Below are positions 10,271-21,512 of a stretch of 64,000 nt of DNA, piece by piece. Below the pieces are notes generated by a model, which made no database searches, was not told where the DNA came from, and saw only the letters and a program-made list of their open reading frames with translations. Each line of letters opens with the position of its first letter. Positions within the stretch are counted from its first letter, which is position 1. The position numbers and the translations under genes were made by a program. This DNA comes from Breviolum minutum Mf 1.05b.01. Its lineage: Eukaryota; Sar; Dinophyceae; Suessiales; Symbiodiniaceae. The stretch is taken from contig DF241568.1 in assembly GCA_000507305.1 (NCBI GenBank), forward strand, positions 1 to 64,000, written 5' to 3'.

Positions 10271-10538
10271 TGGGTCTAAGAATGATCTGTTTTCGAATTG
10301 GAGGTTCGGTTTGAGTTAAAACCACAAATTCATTCGTTGAACATCCAAACATCCAACATATGAATTACCACCCGCAAAACCAACAGCAAAAGCCCCCTAA
10401 AAATTGATGGGGCTGGAAGACAATTTGCATTTCCTTGTGTCAAATGGTCCCTTTTTCGGGTGACATTCCTTCGTTTTACAGAGGTATCTTCCTACTAGAA
10501 AAAAGGGGCTGTTAAACTGTGAAAAACTTCCATGGAAT

Positions 10539-10640
10539 ATACCCCCGAAAACTAACGGATATGCTCTAAAAAGGAGGCATTTGACTCAAAAGGAAGCCGG
10601 ATCATCTTCCGGTCCCACTTTGTTTCCAGGGGAGTTGTTC
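10539..10640. repeat. family D repeat, degenerate
   Basis: TACCCCCGAAAACTAACGG, CAAAAGGAAGCCGGATCATCTTCC and a trailing CAGGGG. Arms are weak. Confidence 0.5.
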
Positions 10641-10682
10641 GTTTGAAAAAGTCGATTGAACACTCTAGCCTGGGTTTGCTTA

Positions 10683-10778
10683 AGATGCCTGGAAGAAGTA
10701 AAACATATTCCCCAACTGGTGGTTTATTGGTGATTTACCATGGACCATGGTAGCAAGTAAAAAACTACCTTAAACAAA
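10683..10778. repeat. family H repeat
   Basis: GATGCCTGGAAGAAGTAAAACATATTCCCC and GGTTTATTGGTGATTTACCATGG followed by AACTACCTTAAACAAAC. Confidence 0.65.
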
Positions 10779-11228
10779 CAAAAGCTAGGAAATTATCATA
10801 ATACCAACTGGTGCTCGCTGGATTTCTGAACCATCAACAGTTTTTTTTTGGGGATGGTTTTCTCTTTGGAGGGGCCTTGCATCATTTTCCTACAAGTTGA
10901 ACCCCCCCAAAATAGGGACCTTGAAAGGATCCACTGTCATTTGGCATCATTTTCCTACAAAACTACCCATAAGAACCTCTTTTGCAAAGTTAGACCTCCA
11001 AAAAAGAACATCAATTTTCGCTACAAAACACGAGTCCGAGTTAGTTCGTGGGTGGTTTCTAGAGATACCCAGGTAGGAAACATTATGAAACACATCAAAT
11101 TGGATCATCCGGATCCAAAGATAAGGGTAATCAAAACCCAACACACAAATCTTTGGAAACCCAGCAACATGGCTCAAAAAGAACAGGTTCCCACATGTTT
11201 TATTTCCAAACACCTGGACTTGCACAAG

Positions 11229-11310
11229 ATGGAAAAAAATCTAAACATATTCCCCAAATGATGGTTTACTGCCAATTTACCATGCTAGAATCCGTTAAAC
11301 AATCACCCCA
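11229..11310. repeat. family H repeat
   Basis: AACATATTCCCCAAATGATGG and ATTTACCATGCTAGAATCCGTTAAACAATCACC. Confidence 0.6.
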
Positions 11311-11594
11311 AAAAACAGATCCAAGAACATCCATCTGAGCGTCTGGAGGTATAATTTCTGAATCTCTGTCTCTCGAGAAATCTGCAAATTTGCCAGATGG
11401 TGGCCGGCCACAGCATGGACCAAAGAAAGGGTGACATCTTCGACATCCGACATCCGGGTTTTCAAAGGGTGGATCCCTTTGGGGCAGGTGTTGCTTCGTC
11501 GGAGGTACGAGTACAAACGAGGGATGCTAGTGAACTTGCATTGATGCTAGTGAACTTGCATTTAACCGTGATAAGGATCCCATGGCAAATATTG

Positions 11595-11692
11595 CTAGTT
11601 GGTGGTTTCAACCCCTTTGAAAAATATTAATCAAATTGGATCATTTCCCCAGGTAGGGATGAACATAAAAAATATTTAAAACCACCAACCAG
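11595..11692. repeat. family A repeat
   Basis: CTAGTTGGTGGTTTCAACC to TTTAAAACCACCAACCAG. It is preceded at 11530-11563 by a 15-17-bp direct repeat of TAGTGAACTTGCATT. Confidence 0.85.
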
Positions 11693-11843
11693 ATTGTATG
11701 TGAACTTGATTTCAAAGGAAAAAACTCAAACTACCAGACACCAAGTGTTTAAACATCTATGTCATATTTCTCAATCAAGATAGAAAAACAAAGATTCATT
11801 CAGCAAATGTACATTGTCGTTTCTGATCCATTTTTGACTCCAT

Positions 11844-11973
11844 CAGGGCCCCCCATTTATAAACCAAAACACAGGCAGGCAAGGAAGGAAGTGTTCAACA
11901 ACCCCAGGTCTTGGGGACTTACAGTCACCATGGCTCTTAACCACTTCCTACATGTGATGATCCTCCAAGTACC
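11844..11973. repeat. family B repeat, left arm lost
   Basis: CCATTTATAAACCAAAACACAGGC, ACTTACAGTCACCATGG and right arm TGATGATCCTCCAAGTA. A second remnant of the same kind (CCCCAGGTCTTGGGACTTACAGTCACCATG) lies at about 12040-12085. Confidence 0.6.
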
Positions 11974-12211
11974 CCCCCCCCCATGTATCCCCTTCAGAAA
12001 CGAAGGGTTTTAACACGGCCTGATTAAGAGAAACTTCGGAAGGGGAACCAACCCCAGGTCTTGGGACTTACAGTCACCATGCTTATGAACCACTGAACCT
12101 TATGTATCCTTATGTCCTGGGAGCTAACAGGACGACTTGTTTCGAAGCAAATCTGGTGGATGGCGATCCACTTGAAGCCAAAGGTGTTTTTGCGGTTGGG
12201 AAAAGCAACTT

Positions 12212-12314
12212 CTAGTTGGTGGTTGAACCAACCCATCTGAAAACATATTCGTCAAAATTGGATCATTTCCCCAAGTAGGGGTGAAAATAAAAAATGCTTG
12301 AAACCACCACCCAG
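12212..12314. repeat. family A repeat
   Basis: CTAGTTGGTGGTTGAACC to CTTGAAACCACCACCCAG. Confidence 0.85.
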
Positions 12315-12519
12315 TTTAATTTGAACAATTCACAAACTTTTAAATAAATGCTTGAAAACTGAAGAAAAGAAATTGAAAACTGAAATATAAAAAGTGTTGA
12401 TAGAAATATCTCACCACATTCCTGTACTTTTAGTAATTCGATGCCAAATTAGGAGAAGGCTAGGGTTGGCTCGGCAATGGGCTGTCCGAGTGAAAGTATG
12501 TAATTAAGCGTGTCTATTG

Positions 12520-12730
12520 GTTACACTCCCAAAAAACTAACATGTCCCTTAAAAGGTGACCATTTCAGTAGGGAATACATCTTCCAACCATCGATTTTCA
12601 GGGGACACTTGTGTCTTTCAGGGGAGTACACTCCCAAAAAACTAACAGTTCGCCACTGAAAATAGGCCGAAACCCAAAAGGAAAGGAGTGTCTTCCAACC
12701 AGCAGGGCTATGTTAGTTTCAGGGAGGGTT
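12520..12730. repeat. two family D repeats in tandem
   Basis: The first copy starts TTACACTCCCAAAAAACTAACATG and ends near 12628. The second starts at once with TACACTCCCAAAAAACTAACAG and ends TGTTAGTTTCAGGGAGGG near 12730. They face the same way and share a TA at the junction. Confidence 0.7.
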
Positions 12731-13279
12731 TTTGTTCCATTTGAAACCGTTGATAACGAAGAATTTCGAAAGTTTCCTTCTCACCTCAAACTACAACTGC
12801 GCAAGTCAAATTGGATCATCGGACCCAATTTTTTTTGGATATTTAACAAAGTGCAAGTAGACCAGACATCCATTTTTCTTGGCGAAATTTCCCAAAAATT
12901 CAATGGAGATCCAAAGTCTTTGGGAGAATTCCCATTCCCTCAAAACCATGAGCAAAACTACTCCCTTAAGAAGGTTTTATTTCCTGGCAGTGTGGCATTG
13001 CCGGGGTACCCTCAAACAAGCTGATGTGGATTTCTAAGAAACATGGTTGATGTAGAAGTAGGAAACTTACCTTGGGTCCTAAGGCTACCAAACATTTCTT
13101 CCCAAGAACTCCAATCAAACCTGGTATGTTACATCTATACCCAAAACTAATCTGACCATTACATGCTGGTAGAGTTCATGGATGGCCAAATATGGACAGT
13201 TGGTCAAGAATATTGACCTCCAAACATGTGATGATTTCAATATTCAATGTGACCAAATTGGCGATCCTAAACGGGTACT

Positions 13280-13372
13280 AGGATGTCCTTGGAAGTTAGG
13301 ATCAATGATTAGTAAATGGGTTATAATCCCAATATATAATATACTCATTTTTTTGTAGGTTATAAGTAGGTT
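13280..13372. repeat. family I repeat, degenerate
   Basis: TAGGATGTCCTTGGAAGTTAGGATCAATGATTAGTAAATGGGTTATAATCCC, then a shortened right half TTTGTAGGTTATAAGTAGG that abuts the Kelch exon. Confidence 0.6.
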
Positions 13373-13374
13373 GA

Positions 13375-13580
13375 TGCTCGGGGCTGGACGATGCTGCCGT
13401 TGTAGCCGCCGAAGACATACAACGAATTATTGAAGACCTGGCAGAACACCCCGAAATCGCACACCCCGATATGGCAATTCCCCCGGCTTCCCCAATTATG
13501 AAAAGGAATCCCGGCGTTTATACCCAGTTGGTAAAGGTTGTTGGTAAAGGGATGTGTTTCAGTTCGGTGTGGTTGAAACA
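13375..13580 (-). CDS. Kelch-repeat exon(s)
   Basis: Kelch blades form beta-propellers that usually act as protein-binding scaffolds. The minus frame reads HPFTNNLYQLGINAGIPF, then GNCHIGVCDFGVFCQ, then NNSLYVFGGYNGSIVQ. The order of a hydrophobic strand, FGGY-x-G and an upstream N-L-Y strand is the Kelch signature. A candidate acceptor CTGCCAG lies directly before VFNNSLYVFGGY, and a GTCCAG donor is possible after GSI. A sister exon at 59.3-59.45 kb shares the NLYQ...W...RG segment almost base for base. It lies on the same strand as all other Kelch pieces in the window. The frame runs on for only about 80 residues, so it is one exon or a decayed gene, not a whole propeller. Confidence 0.6.
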
Positions 13581-13841
13581 ATCTTAGGATAACATTTTTG
13601 TTCATCGAAAGAAGGCATCACTTTTTTCAATTGGGGTGAAGCCCAAGACATTTTTTTTCGCCTAATTGGGGACGGTATAGGCATCAATAAATAAATTAGG
13701 TATATCATATATCCAAATAACGTGTTCTTGGAAAGGTGATATATAGTAATAGATATACGATGAAGGAAACAATGGAGTCTTCCTACGCAAATGGAACCTT
13801 CAATGGAAACACACACTTTCCAAAAGCCACCGGAACCCAAA

Positions 13842-13945
13842 TTACCCTCCCTGAAACTAACATAGCCCCTGAAAATCGACCCCTGGAAAAGGAGAATGCT
13901 ATTGGAAACCACCATTTTTGGGGGTGATGTTAGTTTCAGGTGATA
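13842..13945. repeat. family D repeat
   Basis: TACCCTCCCTGAAACTAACATAGC to GATGTTAGTTTCAGGTGATA. The core is shortened. Confidence 0.75.
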
Positions 13946-14080
13946 CCGGGGGCAACTTGCATCCTCGATCCAGCCTCTGCAACAAGGGACGATCTGCCAC
14001 TGGGCGGGTCTTCCGTGCTTAGCACAAACCTCGGCAACAAAGCCCCGAAGGGTAAGCAGCTTAGGAACTGACACCATGAA
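13946..14080 (-). pseudogene. Kelch-related exon remnant
   Basis: The reverse complement contains AAGCTGCTTACCCTTCGGG, closely matching AAGCTGCTTACCCTTCTGG in the 22.1-22.2 kb segment. There it encodes WRQQAAYPSGLVPHNSR, a Kelch-like W...P.G..P..SR strand. Here the equivalent frame (AAYPSGLCCRGLC) meets a stop on both sides, and the long open frame is a different one. I infer a degraded copy or a mis-set exon boundary. Confidence 0.35.
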
Positions 14081-14213
14081 GTTACATATCCAGTTGGTGG
14101 CTTGGGTACATGGCTCATCAAGAGGACACCTTTTTGAAAAGGTATCTCAACCCTGGAAGTCACCCATTTTAAAAAATGGTGCTTCCGTTTGGATGATGAT
14201 AAACCCGTATTCT

Positions 14214-14313
14214 ACCTGGTGGTTGAACCAGCCCAATTTGAAACATATGCGAACGTCAAATTGGATCATTTCCCCAAGGTAGGTAAAAATAACAAATCTT
14301 TGAAACCACCACG
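14214..14313. repeat. family A repeat preceded by a family G fragment
   Basis: CCTGGTGGTTGAACCAGCCC to TTTGAAACCACCACG. The 60 bp before it (CCCTGGAAGTCACCC, ATGGTGCTTCCGTTTGGATGATGAT) is a left half of family G. Confidence 0.7.
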
Positions 14314-14319
14314 ATTCGA

Positions 14320-14870
14320 TAAGAAAGATATCCTAAAGTGGCTGATGTTCAATCCCCAAGCCAATAGCTCATTTTCTTCGTGAATTCATGCATTTCATTT
14401 TGATTCCTTAGTTGGAGGTCACTCAACCTTGTAAAGGGTCACTTAACATTCACTTAACCATCCCAAGAAAGTTACAGAGAATTGTTTTTTCAGCTTTGCT
14501 TCATTTCCTTTCAGGTGTTTGGACATTTGAAAGAGCAATGCTCAAGAGATACCTCGCCTAAAAGGCATGACATGAGAAAAACCTCAATACAAAGTGGGGT
14601 GGATAAATCAACCACCCGACACTAAGGTTGTCAAAGTTTGGAACTTTGAAATGCTTCGGTTGTGTTGGGTTTTTTCATGGAAAATTTCTGGCAACCCCCA
14701 ATCGTAACCCCACCCACAATAGGCACTATTTGTTGATATCCTTGTGTTAGTTATTAGCTAAATCCGTATGGGTTTGGGGTTAGATGTTGGGGATACGATC
14801 CAATCTCATCCAATTGCTATGATTTTTTCATCCAAAAGAAATCAAAATTTGAATTCACCTTCCAAACTCA
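14320..14870. other. no gene seen
   Basis: No repeat copy and no convincing exon. A segment at 14590-14700 (AAGGTTGTCAAAGTTTGG, GGGTTTTTTCATGG) slightly resembles family J. Confidence 0.4.
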
Positions 14871-14982
14871 CGGTTTGCTCAACCCGAACCCGGAAAAACA
14901 CATCCAACGGAATCGAAGGGATGATTTTCCCCTAAGAATTGCAAGGTCTTGCCGTGGTGAAAATGGTGTTTACAATTACATG

Positions 14983-15140
14983 AGCTACGGAAAACAACCC
15001 GGCCTTACTTTCCATTCTACTGGTTGTTTCATACGGATCCTCATAATGGTTTATCACAACACCCATATAAAAGGGCAATATTTCATCCCCAACAAATCCC
15101 CTAAACAACAAAAAACGGGGGCCCTTTTCTCATTGCTCAA
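14983..15140. repeat. family F repeat
   Basis: GAGCTACGGAAAACAACCCGG, CTGGTTGTTTCATACGGATCC, CATAATGGTTTAT and a CATTGCTCAAC end. Confidence 0.7.
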
Positions 15141-15149
15141 CGTCGTTTT

Positions 15150-15690
15150 CTGCGGGACAGCATAGCCTGTCCCTGTGCTCATGTGTTTTTTCCACAAAAA
15201 CGTTGATGCAGAGCAAGAGCTGCAGGCTCCGTGGCACCCCTGAAGTCTGCATGCTGTATTTTTGCAAACTTCCCTTGGGGCCTCCTTGAGGAAATCTTGA
15301 CCTCCGTTCTCGGGCAGTGCTCGCTTGGAATTTGTCCTTCTTGTGTGTCACCTTGAAGGCTGCTCCCATTCCTCCTTTTTCAAGCGAGCAATGTGCAGCT
15401 GCTGAAGCGGCCTATGTGAGAACTAGCCGCTAGCCCCCACGCCAGCCATGTGGTGGTTCTCCTTGTCCTGAACCTGGGAGTCACCCGCATTGATCCAAAC
15501 CTCTTCCGTAGAAAGCTTGTCCCGGAGCAGTTTGAGAATTGGATCACGGTGTTTTTTGGTTTGTGACGTAGATGGCTAGAGCTGTCTTTGGAGATTTCTG
15601 TGCCCAAGCTCCCAGGAGCATGGCTAGGATGTAAGTCTGTTCCTCGGTTTTTGTCCCCATGGACCGTGGACCGTTTCACCAAACATTTCT
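15150..15690. other. higher-GC block with overlapping ORFs; coding strand unresolved
   Basis: Composition shifts to a more balanced, repeat-free sequence for about 540 bp. Minus frames of about 80 and 100 codons (15130-15369 and 15380-15682) and plus segments such as SACCIFANFPWGLLEEI and RRKLVPEQFENW are both plausible exon fragments. No domain is recognised in either. It starts right where a family F copy ends. Confidence 0.3.
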
Positions 15691-16223
15691 GGCTGGTACC
15701 TAAAAGGGAGGAATCCGAAAACCGTCATATAAACTGTATTAGATACGGCTTCAAGGGAAAATCCACTCCCAAAATAGCCCAAAATAAAATTTATAACGTT
15801 TTTTGGAAACCCTCCATGGGAAAGGTACCTGAAATTCTTGGTGATCCTTTGTTGTTCGTTGGACCAAGGGGCCAGGTATGACAATCGAACCGAAACTCAT
15901 AGAGGTCATTCAGCCTCTCCTGGGAGATACTTCGCGAGGTTCGATATACGCCGATATTTGCATCACAACGACTTTTTACACCCCAACAACTTCGGGGTGT
16001 AAAAAAATGTACCGGTATGTCTCTTGAAAGGGTTTTTTTTGTCTTAAGAAAATGGAACGAAACTTTTAAACTTGTTGTGTTTCTTGGCTGGAACTGGAGT
16101 GTGCATGATGCGTGTTTTTTCCTACCTAGAACCCTGATGACCCCTGTTTTCATTGGAACAAACATTCAATCGAGGAAAATCACACGCCCAAGGCCCAATG
16201 TTTCCTGGGTGACTTGTACAAAT

Positions 16224-16365
16224 GAGCCGCGAAAAAAACCCTCCTACTTTCCCATTATACTGGTTGGTTCATAAGGATCCTTAAAATGGTTTGTTATAAT
16301 CCCTATATAACTGGGTAGGATTTCATCCCCTACATAACCCCACCAACCAGTTTTTTTGGTGGCTC
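16224..16365. repeat. family F repeat
   Basis: GAGCCGCGAAAAAAACCCTCC, TACTGGTTGGTTCATAAGGATCC, CCCTATATAACTGGGTAGG and CACCAACCAG. Confidence 0.75.
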
Positions 16366-16997
16366 AAATGAATATACTGTAAAGAAGGCTGATCCAAGGT
16401 CATTGCAATCATTGGAAGACCTAATCGTTACCTCTGTGCATATGAATTCTTAAAGTTATTACCTCAGCGCAAATTAGAACAGATTCTTAAATTCCAAAAC
16501 CTCCAAAACTAACTTGAATTAATTTTTTGGGGAAAGAATTCTCTTTAGAATTCCATAGAACATCACCCTTTTCATTTGATGTGACCTGGTTCTTGGCATC
16601 ACAAAAAAAATACAAAAAAAAACAAGCCGCCGAATCTCCTATCCAACGAAGTCCAGGGAGAATTGCATAACTTCGATTTGCTTTCGATGGAACAAGTTCC
16701 AAACATCTTCTCCCAAATGGTCACCATGGTAGAATGTGAAAAAAAACAGCAAACAAATCCCAAATTATGGGCATTTCATATTATATTCCCCTTAGGATAT
16801 TTCATGGATTCATCAGGGTTCCACAATGAGATTCTTATGCACTCTACACCATACAGCTTGTTTTCGCCTTCGTGGTTCGTTGCTCATGCGAATGGAACAA
16901 GTCTCTAACCGCACCACATTTCGCACAAAAAACCAGTGAACTAATCTCTTCCTTTGCTTTGATGGTTAACATTCGACTCCTGGTGTCGAAAACCTGC

Positions 16998-17075
16998 TAT
17001 GGAGTCAGCAGTCCTGTCCACTGTATCCTCCAAAGAGAAAGAGCGAATTCCCATAGACCTCAAGAAACCAAGAAA
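16998..17075 (-). CDS. Kelch-repeat exon fragment
   Basis: The minus frame reads SWFLEVYGNSLFLFGGYSGQDC and then a stop. V-Y-G-N-S-L-F-L-F-G-G-Y-S-G is a textbook Kelch strand pair. The frame closes four residues after the signature, so a splice donor must lie at about GYSGQ; a CAG/GA junction is present, and non-GT donors are known in dinoflagellates. Upstream, a long competing frame (about 80 codons) overlaps it but has no Kelch content. Confidence 0.5.
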
Positions 17076-17101
17076 CATAGAAAATGAATTTCCAAGACGA
17101 A

Positions 17102-17203
17102 CTGGTTGGTGGTTGAACCATTTGAAACATATGCTGGTCAAATTGGATCTTTTCCCTAAAAAGAGGGTGAAAATAACCAATATCAAAAACCACCACCTAC
17201 GTA
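17102..17203. repeat. family A repeat
   Basis: CTGGTTGGTGGTTGAACC to AAAAACCACCACCTACG. It lies about 25 bp from the Kelch segment. Confidence 0.8.
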
Positions 17204-17323
17204 GCTAATGTGAGTTTGATGGAATCTTCTCTGGTGATGGTTGGTTGGTTGATCATGTTGATTATCTGTGTTTTTCCGAATGCATTCTCGCAGAATAAAA
17301 CTGGGGGCAGCAGAAGTGTTCTT

Positions 17324-17423
17324 GTAGTTGGTGGTTTCAACCCATCTGAAAAACATTAGTCAAAATTGGATCATTTCCCTAGGTAGGGGTGAAAATAAAA
17401 AATGTTTGAAACCACCACCCAGT
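17324..17423. repeat. family A repeat
   Basis: GTAGTTGGTGGTTTCAACC to GTTTGAAACCACCACCCAG. Confidence 0.85.
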
Positions 17424-17814
17424 CTTCCATAGAAAACAAACCAGGATTGTCTTCCTTGAGCCATTTTGTACTTCCATAAGATCCATGGGACTGAAGGATT
17501 TACCTCCCATTTTTCAGCACATTTTGTACACAGTTTGCGTGGTACAAATTGATAAATGTAGGGTAGTAAATACATAGATCCTATGGAAATACTAAAAAAA
17601 TCAAATGAGTCCTTAGAATGGGGATACATTCACTCAACCATAGATTCTAGAGCAGTACATGTATGATTACCTCAGTTTCAAAGGACTCACCTAGAAAACA
17701 AACAGGATTTGGATGGATCAAACCATCAAACCCAAAAAGTGAATGCTGGGCATACCAATCATTCATGGAACACACTTTTTGACATATCCCTCAAAAGGAC
17801 CGAGCTGGTTGGTG

Positions 17815-17901
17815 GTTTCAACCCATTTGAAAAATGTTAGTCAAATTGGACCATTTCCCCAGGTAGGGGTAAAAATAAAAATCTTTGAAACCACCACCTA
17901 G
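17815..17901. repeat. family A repeat
   Basis: CTGGTTGGTGGTTTCAACC to CTTTGAAACCACCACCTAG. Confidence 0.85.
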
Positions 17902-17954
17902 CGAGTGATTTTCAACACTCCATCACATAGCCTTGGCAAAATTGTCGGTGTTTT

Positions 17955-18070
17955 TTTTCGGGACTTGATAAAATTGTTGAGCACCTTGAGTGAGTTACAT
18001 TAAAAAAACGACCAAATTTAAGGGGGCTCTGCGCTGGAAAAAGGGACTAACATCCCTATAGGTGTGCCAA
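17955..18070. repeat. family J repeat
   Basis: GAGTGAGTTACATTAAAAAAACGACCAAATTTAAGGGGGCTC is shared with copies near 30.8-30.95 and 47.4-47.5 kb. The J unit in fuller copies starts GGCAAAACTTAGGTCCCC. No arms are evident. Confidence 0.5.
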
Positions 18071-18099
18071 GGTTTTGAATATCATTGCCTGTCCAACTT

Positions 18100-18940
18100 G
18101 ACAATTCTGTGTGAATGGATTCCCTGCAAACAAAACATGGCTAGCTCGAAAATTCGCTATGTTCAATGGAACCTGAACATGCCGCGTTTTGGAAAAGGAA
18201 GACTATGACTATAATCCAGCAATCTGAACCCAGCCATTTCGGAAAGTGTAGTTCCCGAAAAGTTTAACGCTTACATCCTCAAAAAACGTACAATTCCCCA
18301 TAGAACTGGGTAGTTTAGATCATAATCCCCTGAATCAATTAGATAAGCAGAAACTCAACTAGGGAACAGCCGGTCACATGTTGAGTTAACTCCTGGGAGG
18401 TAGACTCCTCAACAAAACCACCTCTTTGGAGTGTAGCGTGACCCACTGAGTTTTCCCCTACCACACTGGCGTGGAAGTATCTTGGTGAAGGAACCTGCAG
18501 CTTCGGCAACTGTTGATATATTCAAGACAAGCATCCGCAACTGTTGATACCGGATATTGCCGAACTGCCCAAAAAAATGAAGGAAAAGTCAGTGGATTTA
18601 TAGTGAAAATTGATTTACGTTTAAAAACCACCTGCTGAATACCTTCAATCATCAGCTTTTTTCAACCGTCAGTAACAAGCTTTTTCAAATGTTCCATGAG
18701 TTCATATTGAGTTCATCTTTTAAACAGATATCTGTGCTAGAATTCAACCCAGAATCTTCATGAAAACTTGTCTCTTTGACTTCATCCGCTCTCATATAGC
18801 TTGGTATCCTTATGGCATACAATCCTCACACCGATCCTCACGGGAGGTATACGCCTATCAACTGGGTGCTATCTTTAACTTTCACTAGGGCATCCTGTTG
18901 GCCAAGTCTCCACACTCCACCCAATGATTTAAACAAAAAA
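18100..18940. other. no gene seen
   Basis: Mostly unique sequence. A minus frame of 64 codons (18458-18652) has two spaced copies of an ACTGTTGATA word but no recognisable protein. Confidence 0.4.
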
Positions 18941-18951
18941 AACTAAAACTG

Positions 18952-19058
18952 GTTACTCCCTGCAAGTTTAACACTTCGCCCCTAACAGCTACCGGGCTGT
19001 AAACGGATAGTAGTGTGGTCCAAGCATTTTTTTGCCGGTTAAACTTCGGGGGGTGTAA
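18952..19058. repeat. family D repeat, AAGTTTAACA variant
   Basis: TTACTCCCTGCAAGTTTAACAC, an inner GGCTGTAAACGGATAGTAG and right arm GTTAAACTTCGGGGGGTGTAA. Confidence 0.6.
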
Positions 19059-19135
19059 ACGGATTTCAGTTTCCCATGATTAGAATGAAGAGATACAATC
19101 TGTCCCCTGAGTTTCAGCGATCTCACAGCAAGTCA

Positions 19136-19162
19136 TCTCTCTCTCTCTCTCTATCTATCTCT
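19136..19162. repeat. (CT)n/(CTAT)n microsatellite
   Basis: A CT run passing into CTATCTAT. Confidence 0.9.
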
Positions 19163-19394
19163 AAGTGTATGTTTTGGCGTGGAATATCATTCAAAAAAGC
19201 CATTCAAAGAGTGTGTTTCAAAATTCCCGGGAAGCATTTCTTACAAAGCCCCCCCTTCGAACTGATCAGCTTAGTAGAAAATCATGTTTTTTTGTTGAAA
19301 TTTTGAGGCGCATAGTTTGGCTCCGTATTGCTTGTTGTGCTTTGAGGCCAAAGGTGCCAATCTTAGGAACATGCCGTTTTTCTTTTGGCAAAAG

Positions 19395-19522
19395 AGGGGT
19401 CCATTCCACATTAAAAACGGTGGGTGAAGCTTTTGGATGATGATAAACCTTACTATAAATGGTGAAACTCGTTAGCCAACCTAAACAAAAATGGTGGCCA
19501 AGGACTTCCAGGGCAAAGGGTC
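19395..19522. repeat. family G repeat
   Basis: GAAGCTTTTGGATGATGATAAACC, AATGGTGAAACTCG and the right arm AATGGTGGCCAAGGACTTCCAGGG. The left arm is diverged. Confidence 0.7.
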
Positions 19523-19683
19523 ACGTTGGATACTGAATACCCAGGTTGTGCCAAACCCTTGTGCTTCAATCCTCACGGATTTCCAAACACACCTGTCCAG
19601 CCGATCTGACTGAAGACCATGTCCTGCAGCCAGCTAACAGCAAAACCCCCCGCAGAAGATGGTGGCAAAAAAAGATCCGAGTT

Positions 19684-19795
19684 GTTTCATAGGGATCCTT
19701 ATTATGGTTTACGATAAAATAATGCCTATATAACAGGGTAGGATTTCATCCCCTATATACCCCTAAACAACCCAAGGCCCTTTTGCTCACGTGAT
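19684..19795. repeat. family F repeat
   Basis: GTTGTTTCATAGGGATCCTTATTATGG, CCTATATAACAGGGTAGGATTTCATCC and AACAACCCA. Confidence 0.7.
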
Positions 19796-20527
19796 GTGCA
19801 TTTCAAGGTTTCCGTTTTTGAGGTCCAAAGTCACAAACGAAACCTCACACGGTATTTCTTCTGTTTCTTTTTGATCAAATTTGTGAAAGGTCAAATCGGA
19901 TCATCTCTCAAGGTAGGCATGAACATTCAAAAAAACCTTTGAAAGAACCAAATGGCAATGCAATTCATAATCCCCAAAAAGTCCAGAAAAGGTCACACCC
20001 AAGAAATATTTCTCGCATAATCACCATGTTGGACTTGCATAGTATGATCCGAATCCCCTTGAATAAACTCAACTTGACCAGGGTCAGGTTTTGGTCACTG
20101 CTAAGCCTTAGCAAATCCCATCGTTTTCTTGTTGTACATCCCCGAAACTCCACGAATCTTGGGGTAAATGTTTCTCCAAATATATGTGAAACGAACCCTT
20201 TTCAAGGGAGCTAGTAGGGAAACAAGGCGGCAGGGGTAGGCAGGAGGTATTTTTGCCGGATATGGGTCAGTGATTTGTCTATCTGATCCACCAACCCATT
20301 AAAAAAAGGTGGGTTGGGGCTGGACTTCTAGAAATATATGATCATGTATGCTAACTTATCTTTCTATCCCTCCCAAAAAACTTGTAGGGTTCTTAAGGAG
20401 GGTGGTGTTCAAGGGGAGGGGGTGTTCCTAAGGGAACCCTAAGGATTCCAAACAAAAAATTGGGGTGGGGAACGTTACAGAAGATTTAGGGGAATCACCA
20501 CCTCCCCCCCCCTTAAGAATCCTTTCA

Positions 20528-20660
20528 AAACACCATTCTGGCCAAATTATAATATTTCACCATCCTAGATTTCCCTGAAATAAGGCGATTTCCCTTTGTA
20601 AACAACCATTTGGGGTGAAAACTCGTGTTTTCGGTCGCTATAAATTGACCATTGCTTGAC
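20528..20660. repeat. family L repeat
   Basis: GATTTCCCT, ATTTGGGGTGAAAACTCG and TCGGTCGCTATAAATTG are shared, in this order, with copies at about 29.1 and 42.45 kb. Confidence 0.55.
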
Positions 20661-20805
20661 CCCCGAAGTGCTTCGGAAGTCCCCTTGTTTATCCAAACCA
20701 CCTTTCGGATTGACCTTGAGGCCATTCGGAACTGGTGAAAGTCGTTCATCCGATGAACACCTGAATTGTTCGGAAGCGAGGCGGCGCAAGGCTTAGAGAT
20801 GATGG

Positions 20806-21064
20806 GCTCCCACTTAGATCCAGTGGTTCGGATCGACCCATTTGGATGTTTCCGAAAATAGGGATACCCCCGAATCATCTATTTTTGATAGGGTTTTCCA
20901 TTATGAACCATCCATTTTGGGGTACCCCTATTTTTGGAAACATCCAATTTATAAGCCATAAATTTCGGCCATTTGGAACGGGAACAACACAACCCGATCC
21001 TGAGGGGACTTACGATCACCATGGTTATTGACCACTTACTAAACGGGATGATCCTCCAAGTAGG
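20806..21064. repeat. family B repeat interrupted by family C
   Basis: Left B part: CTCCCACTTAGATCCAGTGGTTCGGATCGACCCA. Right B part: TTTATAAGCCATAAATTTCGGCCATTTGG, ACTTACGATCACCATGG and TGATCCTCCAAGTA. The C copy at 20843-20946 falls exactly in the B consensus ACCCATTTATAAGCC, so C inserted after B. Confidence 0.8.
20843..20946. repeat. family C repeat nested in B
   Basis: TGGATGTTTCCGAAAATAG to CTATTTTTGGAAACATCCA. The arms are perfect over the terminal 11 bases. ATTT or TTT occurs on each side and may be a short target duplication. Confidence 0.85.
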
Positions 21065-21278
21065 CTGCTGATTGGTGATTGATTCAACATGTTTTTTTTT
21101 AAATCTTGGGACGGTAAAAACTTTTTGCCGTCAACAAAAACAATGAGGCATCCCAAATGCAAAAAGGGATACATCTTAAGCAATGGTCAAAAACGGTAAA
21201 ACATGGTAAAACCTGCTACAGTACTTTGTTGATGATAAAGGGCAGCCATACATGAGCGATGGACGATGAAGCGTTCGA

Positions 21279-21457
21279 TCACGGGCTAGAGTTGGTGCAA
21301 AATTCGTAGTGACTGACCATGTGCGCCTTCTCCTTCTCTTTAGGAACAAATAGATCCACATCGTTGCCGTTTGCCAAGACATCGGAAGGCCACAGCGGTG
21401 CTGTTGGGATGTTGTTCACGGTCACTTGCGGAGGAGGATGTGCCAATGCGATCGAGC
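21279..21457 (-). CDS. putative exon, unknown protein
   Basis: Just after a candidate acceptor CATATCAG the minus frame reads SIALAHPPPQVTVNNIP, then LWPSDVLANGNDVDLFV, then KEKEKAHMVSHYEF before a stop. A GTCAGT donor is possible after AHM. The composition (balanced charged residues, proline-rich start) looks like protein rather than noise. It may follow the exon-like segment at 21.6-21.8 kb, which contains a similar SAVWPFAKAS. The function is unknown. Confidence 0.4.
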
Positions 21458-21512
21458 CTGATATGTTTTTTTTGTATTTTTTTGTGTTTCCATCCTGGCC
21501 TCTGCCTCTGTT

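Noticed and set aside
10848-11261. 137-codon plus-strand ORF
   Set aside because: No motif, and it overlaps a family H copy and other repeat-like text (CATCATTTTCCTACAA twice).
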